From contig NZ_CP116034.1 in assembly GCF_027945075.1 (NCBI RefSeq), positions 3,906,001 to 3,970,000 of the forward strand: 64,000 bases of DNA, in the 5' to 3' direction. The position numbers and the translations under genes were made by a program. Positions 1-6,799 of this stretch are shown here, piece after piece; position 1 is the stretch's first letter; every line of letters begins with the position of its first letter. The stretch comes from Chryseobacterium sp. CY350 (GTDB lineage: Bacteria > Bacteroidota > Bacteroidia > Flavobacteriales > Weeksellaceae). The notes below the pieces were generated by a model. It searched no databases, was not told the DNA's origin, and was given only the letters and a program-made list of their open reading frames with translations.

Positions 1-185
1 GAACTATCGCTTTGATTTTGGTTGCTGGTGGAATTTTTGATCATAATATCGATTATCTTCATCATGCGTTGCCAACGTGGCACGACACTATAAAGCAGGT
101 TGTTTTTGGTATTGTAGGCGGATTAATTGCATTTTTTTTAATTTCAGGTGGAAAAAAAATATATTCATTAGTTTCTAAAAAATAA
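1..185 (+). CDS. DUF808 (YedI-like) membrane protein, C-terminal fragment
   Basis: An open frame enters from the left edge (first full codon at base 3) and stops with TAA at 183-185, so only about 60 C-terminal residues are visible. They contain a glycine-rich stretch (VAGGIFDHNIDYLHHALP) and then a hydrophobic helix ending in a lysine-rich tail. From memory, the GGI(F/L)xHxIxxLHHA pattern followed by a last TM helix is the C-terminus of DUF808/YedI inner-membrane proteins. Their function is unknown. A terminator-like hairpin follows at 204-237. The assignment rests on a short fragment and could be wrong. Confidence 0.55.
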   Translation, partial: TIALILVAGGIFDHNIDYLHHALPTWHDTIKQVVFGIVGGLIAFFLISGGKKIYSLVSKK

Positions 186-203
186 TTTTAAAATTTATAA
201 AAG

Positions 204-237
204 ATCCTGTTTCACATTTTTGAAGCAGGATTTTTTT
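204..237 (+). terminator. Intrinsic terminator after the DUF808 gene
   Basis: A near-perfect 10-bp hairpin (arms 204-213 and 222-231, one G-T pair) with an 8-nt loop runs into seven T residues. It lies 19 bp after the stop codon of the partial gene. Confidence 0.75.
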
Positions 238-259
238 ATTTTTAAGATTAAATTTAATT

Positions 260-267
260 TATATTTG
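260..267 (+). promoter_or_regulatory. Bacteroidetes -7 element TATATTTG
   Basis: TATATTTG matches the Bacteroidetes sigma-A consensus TAnnTTTG. It lies 40 bp before the ATG of the acyltransferase gene. No clear TTTG -33 element is seen, so only the -7 box is claimed. Confidence 0.5.
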
Positions 268-307
268 CAAACTGTAAAATATACCGAAAATATTCATTAA
301 AATACTG

Positions 308-1225
308 ATGGGCAGAAACTTAACGATTGATATTTTAAAAATTGTACTGGCTTTTTTTGTTGTTTTTCTGCACATGAATTTTCTAAAGGAGACAAATTCG
401 CTCTTAAGTTATTTGCTGGTAAACGGATTATTTAGAATTGCTGTTCCTGTTTTTTTAGTCATTACCGGATTTTATTTCTTTCATATTGATAATATAAAAA
501 AACTCAAAAAATGGCTTTTGAGAACTTTTCTGCTTTATGCAATCTGGATGATAATCTACATTTCTTATTGGAAAAATAATGATCAGATTTTATTGACCAT
601 AATTTTCGGATATCACCATTTATGGTATTTAATTGGAACTTTTTTTTCTGGAATTATTCTTTTTTCTCTGAGGAAAATGAGTTCTCATTCAATGATTTTT
701 CTTGCAGTTTTTTTATTTCTAATCGGTTACATCATACAAATTCTGGGAAATCTGCATTATTTTGAAAAAGAACAGGATTCGGTTCTGAATATGTATCTTC
801 TTTACAGGAATTTCATTTTTGTATGTTTTCCTTTCCTGGCAATTGGTTTTTTAATGAACAAACATTTGCCAAAATTGTCTGAATTTAAAAATTTTAAGGC
901 TATTTTGATTCTTTCGCTGATCGGTGTTGTTGCTGAAGCATTTTTTAATTACAACTTCATAAGCGCAGAAAGCACGGATATATTATTATCGCTTTTTGTT
1001 GTAAGTCCTGCAGTCTTTTTATATTTTAAAACGATTTATGTTAAAACCAATTCAAAGATTTTAGCGAATCTTTCGACGGCGATTTATGTAGTTCATCCTT
1101 TGATTATGAAGTCAAATTTCTATGAAGAACTTCAATCATTTAAAATTTATATTTTTTTAGGGATATTAATTTCTGTCAGTTTTGCCTTGGTTTTTCTAAA
1201 TAATAGACTCAAATATCTTCTATAA
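308..1225 (+). CDS. Acyltransferase family 3 membrane protein
   Basis: A 305-residue integral membrane protein with about ten hydrophobic helices. The N-terminus places a His at the end of the first helix (RNLTIDILKIVLAFFVVFLH), as in the acyltransferase-3 family (OafA/WecH type), where an R-x10-H pattern in TM1 is typical. Family members transfer acetyl, succinyl or other acyl groups to surface sugars, peptidoglycan or lipids; the substrate here cannot be read. Length fits a stand-alone family member without a periplasmic SGNH domain. It is monocistronic, bounded by hairpins at 204-237 and 1323-1365, with a TAnnTTTG box upstream. Confidence 0.8.
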   Translation: MGRNLTIDILKIVLAFFVVFLHMNFLKETNSLLSYLLVNGLFRIAVPVFLVITGFYFFHIDNIKKLKKWLLRTFLLYAIWMIIYISYWKNNDQILLTIIFGYHHLWYLIGTFFSGIILFSLRKMSSHSMIFLAVFLFLIGYIIQILGNLHYFEKEQDSVLNMYLLYRNFIFVCFPFLAIGFLMNKHLPKLSEFKNFKAILILSLIGVVAEAFFNYNFISAESTDILLSLFVVSPAVFLYFKTIYVKTNSKILANLSTAIYVVHPLIMKSNFYEELQSFKIYIFLGILISVSFALVFLNNRLKYLL

Positions 1226-1322
1226 ATTACTTCTGACAATCTTCATTGGAGCTAAAACTTGTTCCCAATATTTTTAGATTTCTTAGAATTTGTTCTTATA
1301 AATACAAATCTCATTTATAAAT

Positions 1323-1365
1323 AAAACCATATCAGCAAATTTATTTAATTTGCTGATATGGTTTT
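1323..1365. terminator. Perfect 18-bp hairpin between convergent genes
   Basis: Arms 1323-1340 and 1348-1365 are exact reverse complements around a 7-nt AT loop. The hairpin sits between the stop of the acyltransferase gene and the stop of the convergent hypothetical gene and probably ends transcription from both sides. A long U-tract is absent on the + side, so a purely intrinsic mechanism is not certain. Confidence 0.55.
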
Positions 1366-1473
1366 GATATCGTCGATTTCGCAGTCGTTGCAAACTTTAA
1401 TTTAAAATAAAAGCTTGCCTGTAAAGCAAAAAAAAGCATTTAATTGGTTGATATTACCGAAAAAGAGATAAAT

Positions 1474-1824
1474 TTAATTTAAATTATAATTCATAATCAC
1501 CATTCTCAAAATAAAATGTACAAAATCCTGTTGTGCATCATTTCGGCTGATGAGTTTATTTTTATATTCGTAAGTACCAAAAACTTTGATTAATGTTTTG
1601 TAAGTATTGTAATCTTCGTCCTTAATTCTCAGTTTTACATGTCCGTCTTTTCTTTTGATCAGTTGATCATCCAAAGTTCTCACTTTGAATAAAACATCAC
1701 AAGATTTTGGCACAAGACCATAATATCTTTCTACAATATTTACCTTGAAAGCATCAAAAATAATTGTATTGAATACTAGATTACCATTAGAATCCGGCGT
1801 GCGAAGATGAAGTTGATAGTTCAT
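1474..1824 (-). CDS. Hypothetical protein, 116 aa
   Basis: A soluble, charged 116-residue protein without signal peptide or membrane segment. I do not recognise the family. The N-terminal half looks beta-rich (MNYQLHLRTPDSNGNLVFNT) with alternating hydrophobic residues. The C-terminal part is predicted helical and ends in a hydrophobic stretch (FVHFILRMVIMNYNLN). It stands alone, convergent with the acyltransferase gene and upstream in orientation of dnaJ. The ATG at 1824 is the first in frame. Reading-frame length and ordinary composition support a real gene; function unknown. Confidence 0.6.
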   Translation of the reverse strand: MNYQLHLRTPDSNGNLVFNTIIFDAFKVNIVERYYGLVPKSCDVLFKVRTLDDQLIKRKDGHVKLRIKDEDYNTYKTLIKVFGTYEYKNKLISRNDAQQDFVHFILRMVIMNYNLN

Positions 1825-1874
1825 ATTGAGTTTCTACCCTTAAAGGTATAAAATTAAATATTTATATTGACGTG

Positions 1875-1898
1875 AAAAAAGAGACTTTTTCAAGTCTC
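1875..1898 (-). terminator. Terminator after dnaJ
   Basis: A 7-bp stem (1881-1887 with 1892-1898) is followed, in the minus direction, by six U residues (A-run at 1875-1880). It lies just beyond the dnaJ stop and closes the grpE-dnaJ unit. Confidence 0.65.
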
Positions 1899-1914
1899 TC
1901 TCCTATATTTTTTT

Positions 1915-3036
1915 TTAGTTGAATAAATCCTTGACTTTGTCGAAGAAAGTTTTTTCTTTGCCTGAAGGCTCTGCCACCATATCTCCGCTAGACATCTGCT
2001 TTTCAAAGAAATCTCTTTGCTCTTTGTTAAGCGTTTGAGGCGTCCATACATTGATGTGGATAAACATGTCACCTTTTCCATAACTGTCGATGCTTGGTAA
2101 ACCTTTACCTGCCAATCTTAGGATTTTTCCGGACTGTGTACCAGGGTCGACCGTAATTTTTACCTTTCCTCCAACAGTAGGGATTTCTTTTTTTGTTCCC
2201 AAAGCAGCTTCAGCAAATGAAACGTACAATTCCTGATGAAGATTATCACCTTCTCTCTTGATTGTTTTATCTACTTCTTCTTCTACGATTACCAAAAGAT
2301 CTCCAGGAATTCCACCAAATGGAGCATCATTTCCTTTCCCTCTCACATTTAGTTGGATACCGTCTCTTGCACCAGCTGGTATATTAATTGAGATTTCCTC
2401 TTCATCTTTTATTAAACCCTGCGCGTTGGCTCCTGCAGGAATTTTATCAGCAACCTTTCCGATTCCCTGGCAAGTTCCGCAAGTTGTCTGCGTCTGCATC
2501 TGTCCGAACATGGTATTCATCACCTTCATCTGAACACCGGCACCATTACAGGTAGGGCAGGTTTTTGAAGTGGCACCTTCTGCCATCTTCATTTTCTTAA
2601 CTTTAAGAGTCTTGTGGGTACCGTTGACCATTTCTTCGAGATTCAGCTTGATTCTTATTCTTAAATTAGAACCTTTTACCTGTTGACGACCGCCGCCACC
2701 ACCGCCGAATCCTCCGAAACCACCGCCTCCGAAGATATCTCCGAACTGACTGAAGATGTCTTCCATATTCATGCCACCACCGAAGCCGCCACCGCCGAAT
2801 CCTCCGGCTCCGCCAACTCCGGCGTGACCGTATTGGTCATAACGTGCTTTTTTGTTATCGTCACTTAATACTTCGTACGCTTCAGCAGCTTCTTTAAATT
2901 TGTCTTCGGCTTCCTTATCTCCCGGATTTTTATCTGGGTGATATTTGATCGCCATTTTTCGGTATGCTTTCTTTATTTCGTCGGCACTCGCAGATTTGCT
3001 GACCTCAAGAACCTCGTAATAATCTCTCTTTGACAT
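1915..3036 (-). CDS. dnaJ: Chaperone protein DnaJ
   Basis: Hsp40 co-chaperone that delivers unfolded clients to DnaK and stimulates its ATPase. The J domain (residues 1-70) has the essential HPD in [13 protein letters not shown], followed by a Gly/Phe-rich linker (about 75-120), a reduced zinc region and two C-terminal beta domains with the GKG-rich pattern ([19 protein letters not shown]). Start: the frame extends to 3057, but the family start [10 protein letters not shown] is the ATG at 3036. Length is 373 residues. Unusual: only two CxxCxGxG motifs are present (CPTCNGAG and CGTCQGIG), where most DnaJ proteins have four. It lies downstream of grpE on the same strand with a 66-bp gap. Confidence 0.96.
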   Translation of the reverse strand: MSKRDYYEVLEVSKSASADEIKKAYRKMAIKYHPDKNPGDKEAEDKFKEAAEAYEVLSDDNKKARYDQYGHAGVGGAGGFGGGGFGGGMNMEDIFSQFGDIFGGGGFGGFGGGGGGRQQVKGSNLRIRIKLNLEEMVNGTHKTLKVKKMKMAEGATSKTCPTCNGAGVQMKVMNTMFGQMQTQTTCGTCQGIGKVADKIPAGANAQGLIKDEEEISINIPAGARDGIQLNVRGKGNDAPFGGIPGDLLVIVEEEVDKTIKREGDNLHQELYVSFAEAALGTKKEIPTVGGKVKITVDPGTQSGKILRLAGKGLPSIDSYGKGDMFIHINVWTPQTLNKEQRDFFEKQMSSGDMVAEPSGKEKTFFDKVKDLFN

Positions 3037-3046
3037 ATATTTGTAA

Positions 3047-3096
3047 GTAATGAGCAATGGGTAATGAGCAACCGTTGATTACTTATTACCCATTAC
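3047..3096. repeat. Short direct and inverted repeats in the grpE-dnaJ gap
   Basis: GTAATGAGCAA occurs at 3047-3057 and again at 3061-3071 (14-bp period). AATGGGTAAT at 3056-3065 can pair with ATTACCCATT at 3085-3094, giving a 10-bp stem. The sequence fills most of the gap between the two heat-shock chaperone genes. Confidence 0.6.
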
Positions 3097-3102
3097 TGAT
3101 AA

Positions 3103-3639
3103 TTAATTTCCTGTTACCACTTTTGCAAAACGAATTACTTTGTCACCTAAAGTATATCCTGTTTCGATCACATCTACAATTTTACCTTTCAGGTCTTCTG
3201 ACGGCGAAGGAATTTGTGTAATAGCCTCATGGAAATCTACATTAAAAGTATCTCCGGCTCTTACCTCCATTATTTTTAAACCTTTTTCGGTAAGTTTGTT
3301 TTTAAATTTGTTGTAAATTAACTCAACTCCCTGAAGATCTGCTTCGTTACCGTTCTTGGCGATTTCCTTTAAAGCTCTTTCAAAATCATCTAAAACACCG
3401 AGCATAGAAACCATCATTTCCTGGTTTGCATAGGTGAAGAATTCCATTTTTTCTTTTGAAGTTCTCTTTTTATAGTTTTCGAACTCTGCGTATAATCTGA
3501 TATAACGGTCTTTTTCTTCTGCCAAAAGTTCTTCTGCTGTTGGCTTTTCTGTCACATTTTCTTGTGTAGTTTCTTCAGTTTGAGCTGTATTTTCTTGCTG
3601 ATTATTGATATTTTCTTCGTTGATATCCTGATTTTCCAT
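3103..3639 (-). CDS. grpE: Nucleotide exchange factor GrpE
   Basis: DnaK nucleotide exchange factor, 178 residues. The N-terminal 35-40 residues are acidic and Gln/Asn/Glu-rich. A long helix follows (LAEEKDRYIRLYAEFENYKKRTSKEK), with the family signature AEFENYKKR. The C-terminal beta domain ends VIETGYTLGDKVIRFAKVVTGN, matching the GrpE signature G-Y-x-L-x-(D/G)-(K/R)-V-(I/L)-R-x-A-x-V. It is first in a grpE-dnaJ pair; dnaK is not in this window. The initiator ATG at 3639 is clear. Confidence 0.96.
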   Translation of the reverse strand: MENQDINEENINNQQENTAQTEETTQENVTEKPTAEELLAEEKDRYIRLYAEFENYKKRTSKEKMEFFTYANQEMMVSMLGVLDDFERALKEIAKNGNEADLQGVELIYNKFKNKLTEKGLKIMEVRAGDTFNVDFHEAITQIPSPSEDLKGKIVDVIETGYTLGDKVIRFAKVVTGN

Positions 3640-3898
3640 GTTTCAATAACTTTTTATATTGCATGTTTGTCAAAGATTTTGCCAAAGAACAAATATGGAC
3701 ATTTAGGCAGAGTGTATTTGTGTCTAATCGTGAATTATTGACCGAAGCCATAACCCCGATTGCAGTGGAAATCCTTTTTTGAAGAAAAAGATTGTAGCGG
3801 AAAGCGGGAAAAAGCTCCTGAAAAATATTAACGTGATTAGTTCATTAACCTTTCTGTCAGTTTTTTCATCTTGGCAGTACCAATCTATTTTTAAAGAA
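3640..3898. other. Intergenic region between mntH 3' end and grpE 5' end
   Basis: 259 bp with no supported gene. It holds a probable dispersed intergenic element at about 3746-3820. The grpE promoter should lie at 3640-3720, but I could not assign a convincing TAnnTTTG box on the minus strand. Confidence 0.5.
3746..3820. repeat. Probable dispersed intergenic element
   Basis: The element contains an imperfect 14-bp direct repeat (3758-3771 and 3790-3803, 12 of 14 identical) flanking a T-rich/A-rich hairpin-forming core, and ends in a GGGAAAAAGCTCC-type motif. I recall very similar non-coding blocks near gene ends in many Chryseobacterium and Flavobacterium genomes. Its copy number cannot be tested here because only one copy is in the window. 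Confidence 0.45.
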
Positions 3899-5221
3899 TT
3901 ATTCTCCAAAAAATGTCTGATATAAAAGATAAAGATTTAGAATAATGATGATTCCGGTGATAATCCAGACACAGATTTTCAGGAATGATTTGTTGACAAA
4001 TTCGCCCATTTTTCCTTTGTCACTCGTAAACATTACTAACGGAACGACGGCAAAGCTCAACTGCATCGATAAAATTACCTGACTTAAAACCAAAAGATCT
4101 GTGGTTCCTTTTTCGCCATAAATAATCGTAACAATCAATGCAGGAATTACCGCAATTAGTCTGGTAATCAATCGTCGCAACCACGGTTTTAGTCTTATAT
4201 TTAGAAAACCTTCCATCACGATTTGTCCGGCAAGAGTTCCTGTAAGTGTAGAGTTTTGTCCGGAAGCTAAAAGTGCTATCGCAAACGCAATACTTGCCAT
4301 CGAAGCTCCTAAAATAGGTGTAAGCATTTTGTAAGCGTCATGAATATCAGCAACATGTTGATTTCCTGTTGTGTGAAAAGTCGCCGCAGCTAAAATTAAT
4401 ATGGCCGCATTAATGAAAAAAGCCAATAATAAGGAGACTGTACTGTCTATAGTTGCAAATTTGATCGCTTCTTTTTTTCCCTCTTTATCTCTTGTATAAT
4501 CTCTTGTCTGAACGATGCTGCTGTGAAGGTACAGATTGTGGGGCATTACGGTTGCTCCGAGAATTCCGATACCAATGTAGAGCATGGCAGGATTGGTAAT
4601 GATTTCTTTTTGTGGAACCAATCCTCCCAAAATAGCATTGATCTCAGGTTTTGAGATAATGATTTCGTATCCGAAACAGATTAAAATGATAAACATTAAT
4701 CCTGCAACAATACTTTCGATCCACCGAAAACCTTTTGCCTGAAGAAGCAGAATGATGAGTACGTCAATCGTTGTGATCACAATTCCCCAGGTGAGAGGAA
4801 TGCCAAAAAGTAGATTTAATGCAATTGCAGAGCCGATCACTTCCGCCAGATCACAGGCAGCAATCGCAATTTCACAAAATATCCATAAAATAAAATTGGT
4901 GGTTGGTTTAAAATGATCTCTACATGCCTGAGCGAGATCTCTTTCTGCAACAACACCAAGTTTCACAGAAAGATGTTGCAAAACCATCGCAAAAATATTT
5001 GAGATTAAAACTACAGAAAGTAATGTGTAGCCAAATTGTGAACCACCGGCAATATCGGTTGCCCAGTTTCCGGGATCCATATAGCCGACAGCTACCATCA
5101 ATCCGGGACCGGCAAAGGCGAGGTATTTTCTCCAGAATCCTGATCCTTTAGGAATGGAAATAGAAGAAAATACTTCTGGTAGTGAATTGGATATCTTGTC
5201 TTTTCGCCAGGCATTTTTCAT
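3899..5221 (-). CDS. mntH: Nramp family divalent metal transporter (MntH-like)
   Basis: A proton-coupled importer of Mn2+ and possibly Fe2+, 440 residues with about eleven TM helices. The TM1 metal-binding signature is present (MDPGNWATDIAGGSQFGY), as is the TM6 signature (GATVMPHNLYLHSSIVQTRD) with the MPH motif. Start choice: the open frame reaches a TTG at 5254, but that lies inside a palindrome and the promoter. The ATG at 5221 gives a normal cytoplasmic N-terminus. The gene is monocistronic. Regulation: a 9-6-9 palindrome at 5233-5256 overlaps the TAAATTTG -7 box, suggesting metal-responsive repression. Confidence 0.93.
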   Translation of the reverse strand: MKNAWRKDKISNSLPEVFSSISIPKGSGFWRKYLAFAGPGLMVAVGYMDPGNWATDIAGGSQFGYTLLSVVLISNIFAMVLQHLSVKLGVVAERDLAQACRDHFKPTTNFILWIFCEIAIAACDLAEVIGSAIALNLLFGIPLTWGIVITTIDVLIILLLQAKGFRWIESIVAGLMFIILICFGYEIIISKPEINAILGGLVPQKEIITNPAMLYIGIGILGATVMPHNLYLHSSIVQTRDYTRDKEGKKEAIKFATIDSTVSLLLAFFINAAILILAAATFHTTGNQHVADIHDAYKMLTPILGASMASIAFAIALLASGQNSTLTGTLAGQIVMEGFLNIRLKPWLRRLITRLIAVIPALIVTIIYGEKGTTDLLVLSQVILSMQLSFAVVPLVMFTSDKGKMGEFVNKSFLKICVWIITGIIIILNLYLLYQTFFGE

Positions 5222-5232
5222 ACTGAAGGTGC

Positions 5233-5256
5233 ATTTGTTAGAAATGGCTAACAAAT
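5233..5256 (-). promoter_or_regulatory. Palindromic operator candidate over the mntH promoter
   Basis: A perfect inverted repeat with 9-bp arms (5233-5241 and 5248-5256; arm ATTTGTTAG) and a 6-bp spacer ends 11 bp before the mntH ATG. The minus-strand -7 box at 5252-5259 overlaps it, so transcription should start inside the palindrome. The size resembles known DtxR-family (MntR) operators, but the regulator is not identified. Confidence 0.6.
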
Positions 5257-5259
5257 TTA
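5252..5259 (-). promoter_or_regulatory. -7 element TAAATTTG for mntH
   Basis: Read on the minus strand this is TAAATTTG, an exact TAnnTTTG match about 31 bp before the mntH ATG. The predicted start of transcription is near 5245. Confidence 0.55.
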
Positions 5260-5289
5260 ATTAAATAAATGAAATGAAGATGAAATTCA

Positions 5290-5323
5290 CACAAAAAATC
5301 CTGAAAAATTATTTTTCAGGATT
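5290..5323 (-). terminator. Terminator after the DUF937-OmpA gene
   Basis: A perfect 12-bp stem (5297-5308 with 5312-5323) and 3-nt loop lie 20 bp beyond the stop codon. In the minus direction a U-rich run follows. Confidence 0.75.
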
Positions 5324-5343
5324 CATTTTATAGTGGAAGTAAT

Positions 5344-6678
5344 TTATTTTGTAAATCTTACTGCCATTTTTCTGTCGGCTGCTCTTTCTGCATCAGATGC
5401 ACTGGCATCAACGGTTGCAAATTCACTTCCATAACCGTCTGCTCCTGTCACTTGTGAAGCAACACCTTGTTTTGCCAACCAGTCTTTGATGTACGTTGCT
5501 CTTTCTCCGGAAAGTTTTACGTTTGCAGCTTCGTTACCTACTTTGTCAGTATATCCGCCAATTTTAATTTTAGCTTCAGGATATGCTTTTAAGATTGCAA
5601 CTAAATTTTCTAACTGTCCTTGTGAACCTGCTTCAAGTTCAGTTGAACTTCCCATTTTGAAGTTTACATGATCAAAATTGTACCAGTTATCTTTCAAAGC
5701 TGCATCATTAGCCGCACTTGCGTAAGATCCGCTTTTAAGGAAAGTAATCATATTGTCTTCCATTCCGCCTTTGTAACCTTTTAGCATTGTTCCGTTCAGA
5801 TCAATATTTTCGTCAGTTTTGGTGGTGGACATTGTATTGGCTGTATCCATCGGCATTGATGAAGTATCTGCCGTCGTTGAAAGAGAATCGCCTGCAACTG
5901 TCGTGGTGGTTGTCGTCTCCTTTTTCTCGCATTGCTTCCATAAAAAATATGAGGCAGCAATCAATAAAAGTAGAGGTAAAAGCCATTTCCAGATTGATCC
6001 GCCTTCATTTGTTGTAGGTCTGTCGGGGAAAGTGCCACCATCAGCAACATCTCTTGTTATTTCGATTTTTGGCTCTGCGTTCGCAACAGGTGTTGGGATT
6101 GGATTGGGTGTAGATATTGGACCATTTTTGATGGCATCATTATCATTGTCAAACTTGTACCCTTTGGCCCAATCGCCGACATTTAATGAAGCAAGTGAAA
6201 GGCCTGCAGGTAGTAATGATGATACGATCCCTTTCTGATCATTTAATAAGTTAGAAATTCCTGCCTGATCAAGATTATTATCGGCAGCATATTTTCCTAC
6301 CGAGCCTATCGTAGCTCCTGTAACCAAATTAAGTAATGAAGCCGAAGAATTATTGCTGATTCCTGCATATGTAGCAATTGAATTAACCAAGCCGCTCAGT
6401 TTATCACCAAAGATCGACGCCAGTAGATCTTGTACCCACGTATTATTGGTGGCAAGACCAAGCAGGTTTCCTAAGATACCTTGAGAAGGAGCGTTCGAGA
6501 TTGCATCTAAAACAGCAGGATTATTAGAATTGTTTGCCAAACCTCCTACAACTGCAGGCAATAAGCCACCAATAGCTTTTGAAATTCCAGATTCACTTTC
6601 GCCTAATTGCGATGACGCTTGCGTTACTAATGCAGAACCAAGCTGTCCTTTAATAAGATCAATAATGTTTAATGACAT
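5344..6678 (-). CDS. DUF937-OmpA fusion envelope protein
   Basis: A 444-residue protein in three parts. Residues 1-165 are an Ala/Gly/Leu/Asn-rich DUF937-type helical domain (YidB-like), opening LNIIDLIKGQLGSALV. After a Pro-rich linker, a single TM helix lies at about 230-248 (WKWLLPLLLLIAASYFLW). A Thr-rich stretch follows. A C-terminal OmpA-like peptidoglycan-binding domain (about 335-444) contains the GGYTDKVG motif and the conserved Asp and Arg (LSGERA). Topology implies the DUF937 part is cytoplasmic and the OmpA part periplasmic, tying the inner membrane to the cell wall. There is no signal peptide. The DUF937 function is unknown. Confidence 0.85.
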   Translation of the reverse strand: MSLNIIDLIKGQLGSALVTQASSQLGESESGISKAIGGLLPAVVGGLANNSNNPAVLDAISNAPSQGILGNLLGLATNNTWVQDLLASIFGDKLSGLVNSIATYAGISNNSSASLLNLVTGATIGSVGKYAADNNLDQAGISNLLNDQKGIVSSLLPAGLSLASLNVGDWAKGYKFDNDNDAIKNGPISTPNPIPTPVANAEPKIEITRDVADGGTFPDRPTTNEGGSIWKWLLPLLLLIAASYFLWKQCEKKETTTTTTVAGDSLSTTADTSSMPMDTANTMSTTKTDENIDLNGTMLKGYKGGMEDNMITFLKSGSYASAANDAALKDNWYNFDHVNFKMGSSTELEAGSQGQLENLVAILKAYPEAKIKIGGYTDKVGNEAANVKLSGERATYIKDWLAKQGVASQVTGADGYGSEFATVDASASDAERAADRKMAVRFTK

Positions 6679-6744
6679 AATATATTATTTGAATGTTAGT
6701 ATAGAATTTAATCAAAAATCTATCCAAATGTTAATTTCAAAAAA

Positions 6745-6779
6745 AAATCTTTAAAAATCGTGAAGATTTTTAAAGATTT
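6745..6779 (-). terminator. Terminator after proS
   Basis: A perfect 15-bp AT-rich stem (6745-6759 with 6765-6779), 5-nt loop, followed in the minus direction by a U-run. It lies 20 bp beyond the proS stop. Confidence 0.7.
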
Positions 6780-6799
6780 CATAATTTATTATGTTAAAT

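Noticed and set aside
2258..2868. Plus-strand frames opposite dnaJ
   Set aside because: They mirror the Gly-rich and beta-domain coding of dnaJ and are Ser/Thr/Ala-biased artefacts.
3724..3909. A 61-residue minus-strand frame next to mntH
   Set aside because: It is a translation of the intergenic repeat-like element and overlaps the mntH 3' end; composition is Phe- and Leu-rich in the pattern expected of T- and A-runs.
5222..5254. TTG start for mntH at 5254
   Set aside because: The codon falls inside the palindrome and -7 box, and family N-termini favour the ATG at 5221.
5819..6238. A 139-residue plus-strand frame inside the DUF937-OmpA gene
   Set aside because: Antisense shadow of a gene with clear domains; no promoter or start context.
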